A stretch of 64,000 nt of DNA from Rhytidiadelphus loreus. Taxonomy: Eukaryota; Streptophyta; Bryopsida; Hypnales; Hylocomiaceae. A program made the position numbers and the translations under genes. Below, in pieces: positions 58,532 through 64,000 of this stretch. Each line of letters starts with the position of its first letter. Positions within the stretch are counted from its first letter, which is position 1. The DNA is taken from positions 38,916,760 to 38,980,759 of the forward strand of contig OX344762.1 in NCBI GenBank assembly GCA_947034895.1, given 5' to 3'. The notes under the pieces are model-generated. The model searched no databases, was not told the origin of the DNA, and worked only from the letters and a program-made list of their open reading frames with translations.

Positions 58532-60809
58532 AGAACAATATAATGAATGTACACTTGGTAGAAAGGTTTGTGCATTCCATGTGCATGGAGTCATAAAAAA
58601 ATGGATGAATAGAACCATAGGATTCTAGGGCATGTATTGCAATGTGTAAATAATGCCTTCCCTAAATGGATGATGAATGAATGATATGGATGAAATTAAT
58701 TCACACATCATCCCTATGGTAGTACCTTTTTTGTTGCAGGAGAGGCTAGACTTTGGACTTAACTACAACATTTGAATGCTAAATCAACTATCTTAAATAA
58801 AGGTATTTTAACAACAAATTGATTTTTTTAGATTCTATTTTTAGTAATTTATATTTTAGTAATTTTAACATTACTATTTTTGGATTTGACATCACTATTT
58901 ATGACTCTAATATGTCTATTTTTAATTAACAAAAGTCTTATTGACTGCTCAAATTTAAATGTCTGTCGCTCAACACTCATTGTTTGTTGTTCCCCGCTCT
59001 AGCGTCGTTGTCCAAGGATAAACCAACATCTTCAATAAAGTAAAAGTCAAGTTTCAAAAAGGCTCATCGTAAAAAGAAAAGCTAAACCCAATATATGGAG
59101 GAAAGCATGAGGCTCATAAGGAGGTGGTGGAAAAAAAATTGGTCTATAAAGTCAATGTTCTTTGATGAAAGGTTTTGAAATCACAAAAAGAAATTAATGA
59201 ACCATTGTAGAATTGATTGTTACATTTCTCCAGATGAACCTTAACAATATTCTTTGGTTCCAAGGACCCCTAAACCACAATCAAACTTCAATATAAGATT
59301 AGTTGTTACATTTCTCCAAATGAACCTTGAAGATGCTATTCAGTTCCGAGGAAGCATTAAACCAACCTCAAAATAGTTAACAAAGTTTTGTGGTCAACAA
59401 TGCAAATTTTATGATTTTTGTAAATTTTTATTTTTGAAGATTAATATTCAAAAAATTACACTCCATTTTCTAGGACATCTAGTATAATGTGCAAATCACA
59501 CCTTTCTTGAATGGATGACACAGATGAAGTTCATTTGTACATGGATGAGTGGATGTCCCTTCATGCATTTTTTTTGCAAATTTTTCTATTTTGGATTTTT
59601 GACATTATTATTTTGGGATATGACAATACTCTTTATTACTCTAACAAGTCTATTTTTAATAAAAATCCTCGCAATGAATGCTCAAATCTAATCGCTCATC
59701 GCTCAATGCTCGTTGCTCCCTACCCACACTCTAGCATCGTTGAATCAACAAAAAAATGAATCAAATCAATATGACTAAATCAACAAAAAAAACAAATTTT
59801 TTAGTAGTGGTGACACCTACATTTGAACTATAAAACAACAGTGAACTCTAAATATCCATAACACAAGATATACAAAATCAAAACATGAATGCCTAAGAAA
59901 GCTTTGGACTAATTTTTGGTACACCTAAAATTAGATTTTGAAATTTAAAAACTAATTCATACGATGTTCAAATAATGCAAGCTTAAGTAGGTTGAAATCT
60001 TCTTTCTGAACTTGTGAAGGAGACTCAATTTATGCTTAAAAAACATTAATTATGTTCAAATGCTATTAGAGGCAATTATGGATGTACTTTCTTTGGTATG
60101 TGGTCCACGCAAGAAAGTTTAAGTTACCTCATCTTTTGGAAGAAAATACTTTTCTACTTATTTGAGATAAGAAAAAATTTCTACAACTAACGTATAATAT
60201 ATAGGGTGACTCATTGTAGCAATACGATTCTTTAATGAATTTGGGAAAGGATTATTGTCTTGTTTTCTGAACCAAGTATAAATTCTTTATCAAGTTCAGT
60301 GAAGGCAAGCATACAATTCAACTATGTGCAACCTTTACTGAATAGGGAAAATATTCATAAACTTCCATAAGGGAATAGCCCTAGGACTGGAGGAAAATAT
60401 TACATTAGAGGTTATTGCTTTAGAGACCATAAGGAAATAGGCCTAGGACTAGAGGAGAATATCACATTCCTGAGGTTATTTCTTTAGAGAGGGGCTACGG
60501 CATTAATGATGCTTAAAGATTTTTGGAAGTCATGTTCACCAAAGTGACATTTGGATTCCAAATCCAATGAAAGTTGCTTTTCTTCTTTTACTTATTTGTA
60601 CATTTTCAATGCGCCTAAGTCGGGACGGATAGAACAATATCATTTTAGAAAAGTTATTGGCTTACAGAAATTCACTTTATAGAAGTTCTATTGTAGTAAT
60701 TACATGTCTTATCCAAAATTTCTATTTATTTATTTATTTTAAATTCATGATTTTCAATTGCTATCACTACAAAATTATTTTTTCTTCTTCAAAACAGTGC
60801 CTCCAACTA
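58532..60809 (+). repeat. Repeat-rich stretch, no gene: three local duplications
   Basis: A block ending CTCTAGCGTCGTTG (about 58845-59010) recurs at 59585-59745 ending CTCTAGCATCGTTG. TTGTTACATTTCTCCA with ATGAACCTT occurs at about 59218 and 59303. GAGGTTATTGCTTTAGAGA and GGACTAGAGGA repeat near 60365-60480 with a period near 65. No coding gene was seen. Confidence 0.55.
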
Positions 60810-62671
60810 AGGTAAACTTGCCTATGACAAGCAAACCACCTAATAGAAACACCCCTACTACAGTCTTACATCAACCCATTTCAGATTTTAGCTGATAAAT
60901 GACATTAGAACTTCATTAGGGTGGTTAGTGGCCAAAATCAATGCCTTGGGGAGATGATCATGGAGTTATTAGGGACTGTCATAGAAACCTTAAACCTTTT
61001 TAGTGTACACTTGTCAAACAAAGTTATTTTTTTTATTTCTTCAATGTGATGGCCATGTTAAGAGATCTAGTATGCATGATAGAAAATGTTATGGCTGATT
61101 TAGGTGGTAAGATGGCCACTATAAAAACACTTTTGGCTTATTTGGAGTAGTCTACAGACTCTTTTGAGCTAATTAGGCAACACACTTGTAGACTAAATTT
61201 TGCCTAATCAACAAACACCCAGAACATTAGTATAGGGGTTCAAAATCCAAGCAATGATCAAATAGTATAATGTTTTGTGAATGAAGTCACATTTATAAAT
61301 AGAAATGTCTTCAAATCTTAATTCTAATCGAAGAATAAAATAAAATAAGCCCTTTGATTTAGGAAATGAATTCACTTTTTTATCCTATAACTAGTTTCAG
61401 TCCGACTCACATGGATGCAACAATACAAGTATGCTATCAATGTCTTATTCTAGTGTGGGTTTCAAGCAAGAAGCATGCTTAAGCAAAGGTAAATATAACA
61501 CATAGCTTGAAGCTCACAATAGTCGAGACAATAGTATCCATTTCCTCTTGTAATTGCTTATAGCATAGGCTCACAATAATCGCTTATAGCATCTTTTATA
61601 CAATCAGCACACCACATTAGTACATTCAAATGCCTATGAGCAAAACTGTCTTGATATTGCTTAGAGCGTAGTTACACTAATATACTTAAAGCATCTTCAT
61701 CATATTCAGTTCAACTGTAAGTAACATCCCCGCTCCTCATTAACTTATACAATTGCTTTAAGTAGACAAGCACACTAGGCCACAATAATAATACTCATTC
61801 AGACTTTCCTTAGCAGTCCATATTCAGCACCCAATCACTAGGATTTCTACATACATTCATTCAATCTCATCTGAATTGCTTTAAGCGCACTCATAGTACA
61901 CTCAACATATAATCGTTTTAAGCATTCATCAATTATACTTAGCTTCAAGCTATTCCAATAAACACACATGCCATCGTTGTCTCTCATACACACTTCACAC
62001 GATTGTTTTAAGCAGACTCAACACATACAATGCTTGAGCGTACAATCAATCAATTACAAGTGATAAAAAATATAAGCTTCAAGTAAAATGATATTTATTC
62101 CTCTCACAGAAAATTACACACATACAAACAATGCCCAATCACTGGATCTTACACACAATTAAAAAATATATATATGCTTGAAGCAAATTACACACAAAGA
62201 TTGTTCACAAAAATTACACTTAAATGTTAGATACAAAGATCCATATCCATATACAAAACGCCCACTGAAAAGAGTCAGAAATGATCATGAAACTCCCTTA
62301 TCACTACACTGAAGCGTCTACCCAAATCTTCACCGGTTTAACCGTTAGAACTTACATCTCCTTGCTTCTAAGCGTCCCATGATAATTCCTCATATTTTTA
62401 GCATATAAACTCCTATTACCAAATATTTCTAAAACAAAATGAAAAATGAACCCCATTCACACACAAAAAAGAAAAAAAAAATTTATTTATAATTTTTCAC
62501 ACTTACAATACTTCCAAAATTTATAGGAAATTCATACTTTGTCTAAAAAATACAATTTCAGTTGATGTCATCATTCCTCACATTTGTCTTTGTGTGGAAA
62601 AAAATCTAAATTTTTTGGCAAATTGCAACACATCAGACCACTCGTTATGCCTGTCATAGGCAGGTTTACTT
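60810..62671. mobile_element. 1.86-kb non-autonomous element with internal repeats
   Basis: The ends AGGTAAACTTGCCTATGACA and TGTCATAGGCAGGTTTACTT are inverted over about 20 bases, with TA outside each. Between about 61440 and 62180 the sequence carries at least seven loose repeats around TTGCTTTAAGC, CGCTTATAGCATC or GTTTTAAGCA at intervals of about 50-90 bases, in a CA-rich context. Clustered short motifs resemble subterminal transposase-binding repeats. No open frame of transposase size was found. Confidence 0.55.
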
Positions 62672-62743
62672 TATGCTAATTTGTTAATTTTGAAAGTTTG
62701 GGGTGTTTTCACCTTACAAAGTTGATTATTAGGGTTAGGACGG

Positions 62744-62910
62744 CCAAGGTGAACTGACCCCTTCGCTTGGCCTTGCGGGCAAACCCTGGGGTTATTTATT
62801 TTCCGCACATGAATTTTTTTGCAAATTTTTTATTCATTTTTGCGATGAATTGATTTCGGGCCGTTCTAGGGTATATTCTTGACCTCTCTTAACTAATTTG
62901 GGGTCAATCC
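62744..62910. mobile_element. Third, truncated copy of the GGTGAAYTGACCC element
   Basis: It begins AAGGTGAACTGACCCCTTCG and keeps ACTAATTTGGGGTC, like the 23072 copy. The far end is replaced by GGTCAATCCACCCCGATC. Confidence 0.5.
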
Positions 62911-63367
62911 ACCCCGATCGGTTGGGAGACTGGGGGTTGAGATTTGTTGTTCTAGAATGTGTTCAGAGTTGATCACTTGACGACCAGTTCATCCTTCCGA
63001 CACCTGGTCAAGAATAGCAAGGTAAGGCGGCAAGCCTATTTCCACACGCCAGGTGGCTTCAACTGAAGTCAAGGCGCCGTCCGGTGGTAGGTTTCCACGA
63101 ACTTGACGGCCGACCCCGCGATTCTACGAAATTGGCCCCCCTCTAGCCCCCGTTTCTTCCGCGAAACAATTCTGCCCCCCACCGTGTCTGCAACCAACAA
63201 GTGGTTGAATTGAGTCCGTGCCACTGCAATTGCGCTCCAGATCTTTCCCCCCAACAGCCCACCTGTCTGGTTTCTGTTTCCTCCCTTCAGGTACGTGCTG
63301 ATGACTCGCTGTATTTTACTTTGGTGTCGCTGCCTACTCCGCGTCCTAAAAATTCTCGAGTTGTCTC
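62911..63367. promoter_or_regulatory. Upstream region of the 63.4-kb gene start
   Basis: Composition becomes balanced, with GC-rich patches (CCGCGATTCTACG, GGCCCCCCTCTAGCCCCCG). A minus-strand frame at 63069-63386 overlaps the TATA candidate and has no recognisable family, so I treat the stretch as promoter-proximal DNA. Confidence 0.35.
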
Positions 63368-63570
63368 TTTTATATACAAGCATCACAGTTGTTTACGCTT
63401 TCATATTCTTGAGATCCCGCCTTCACTAAGACGCCACTGAGATTTCGAAGCTTTGTCGAGTTAATTTAGTCTTTGTCTTTGCAGCAGAAGCTAGTACGTG
63501 GTAGCTTGGTTTGTGGGTTTTGATTCAAATCGAAGTGCGGGAGATATATCGCTGGAATTTGGAGTTAGGG
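63368..63570 (+). promoter_or_regulatory. Candidate TATA box and first exon of a plus-strand gene running out of the window
   Basis: TTTTATATAC at about 63369-63378 lies in a less AT-rich stretch and could place a start near 63400. The downstream sequence is CT- and GT-mixed like a leader. GTATGTGAAG at about 63571 is a plausible donor, followed by a T-rich intron-like stretch with a possible acceptor (TTGTTGCAG) ending near 63974. No substantial coding frame is present before the window ends, so the protein is unknown. Confidence 0.45.
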
Positions 63571-64000
63571 GTATGTGAAGCGTCCTAGCTGTGTTCTTGT
63601 GGAATTTCCGTCTTGGGTTGGTTGCATCGTTTGGAGATTTGTATTTTTTTTACTCTGTTGCGTACGTGGATCGCTTGAGAATTTCAACCGCTGTCGATCT
63701 TTGAAGTTGGTTGCGAATTCATGAAATATGCTGAAGGAATGGAATTAGGCGTAATTTAGTACTTCTGTTCGGCAAGATTTTGAGGGGTTATTTAACTTAG
63801 TATCTCTTCAGGGTGGTAGCCTGTGAACATGTGATATGATTGTGTTTCAATGAACTTAGCAATTTAGATGTAGGTTTTCAATTGTTTGTAGCCCCGGAAT
63901 ATTGTAGGCTTTTCGTTTTCAGGTTAATTTGATTTCTTAGATTAGTGCGTTGCGCTTCTATGCAATTTGTTGCAGTTGGTTTAGAAAGTCATTCAAGCAG
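63571..64000 (+). other. Probable leader intron and start of the next exon
   Basis: T-rich, GT-rich sequence typical of plant leader introns follows the candidate donor at 63571. Only short frames occur (the ATG at 63721 stops after 12 codons). The polypyrimidine-poor acceptor near 63974 is weak, so the intron may continue past the window. Confidence 0.35.

Overview
This window looks like nuclear DNA of a land plant with a large, repeat-rich, AT-rich genome. Three things point that way. There is a many-intron gene with GT-AG splice sites. There are mariner/Stowaway ends of the type CTCCCTCCGTCCC. One intron carries plant-type telomere-like motifs (TTTAGGG). The gene is an isobutyryl-CoA-dehydrogenase-like (ACAD8) enzyme; I do not recall a direct orthologue in the commonly studied flowering plants, so a non-seed plant is possible, but this is only a hint. 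No bacterial, viral or organellar genes were seen.

Layout: 1-480 is AT-rich with a short tandem duplication. 480-2930 is a richer-GC island with a TATA box on the minus strand and, downstream of it, two tandem MIRNA-like hairpins that share one perfectly identical 27-nt arm. 3000-44000 is almost gene-free. It is filled with short non-autonomous DNA transposons, foldback elements, tandem repeats and dispersed AT-rich repeats. 44212-48700 (minus strand) is the only gene that can be fully reconstructed: 13 coding exons, 448 codons, with a leader intron in the 5' UTR and a mitochondrial-type N-terminus. 48874-62910 returns to repeats: arrays of hairpin-like units, a 132-bp perfect palindrome with CACTA ends, a 630-bp mariner element, more TTAA elements and a 1.9-kb element with internal repeats. 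63368-64000 looks like the promoter and spliced leader of a plus-strand gene whose coding part lies beyond the window.

The most distinctive feature is a family of roughly 900-950-bp elements. Their ends read C(C/T)CCTAAAG..., and they sit between TTAA tetranucleotides. One copy is inserted inside another repeat whose uninterrupted relative, elsewhere in the window, has a single TTAA at exactly the same point. This internal empty-site/filled-site comparison shows TTAA target duplication, the hallmark of piggyBac-type transposition, which is rarely reported for plants. At least a dozen full, deleted, foldback or short relatives are present. No transposase is encoded here.

All calls come from reading the sequence by eye; no database search or folding program was run. 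Repeat boundaries of old copies are approximate.
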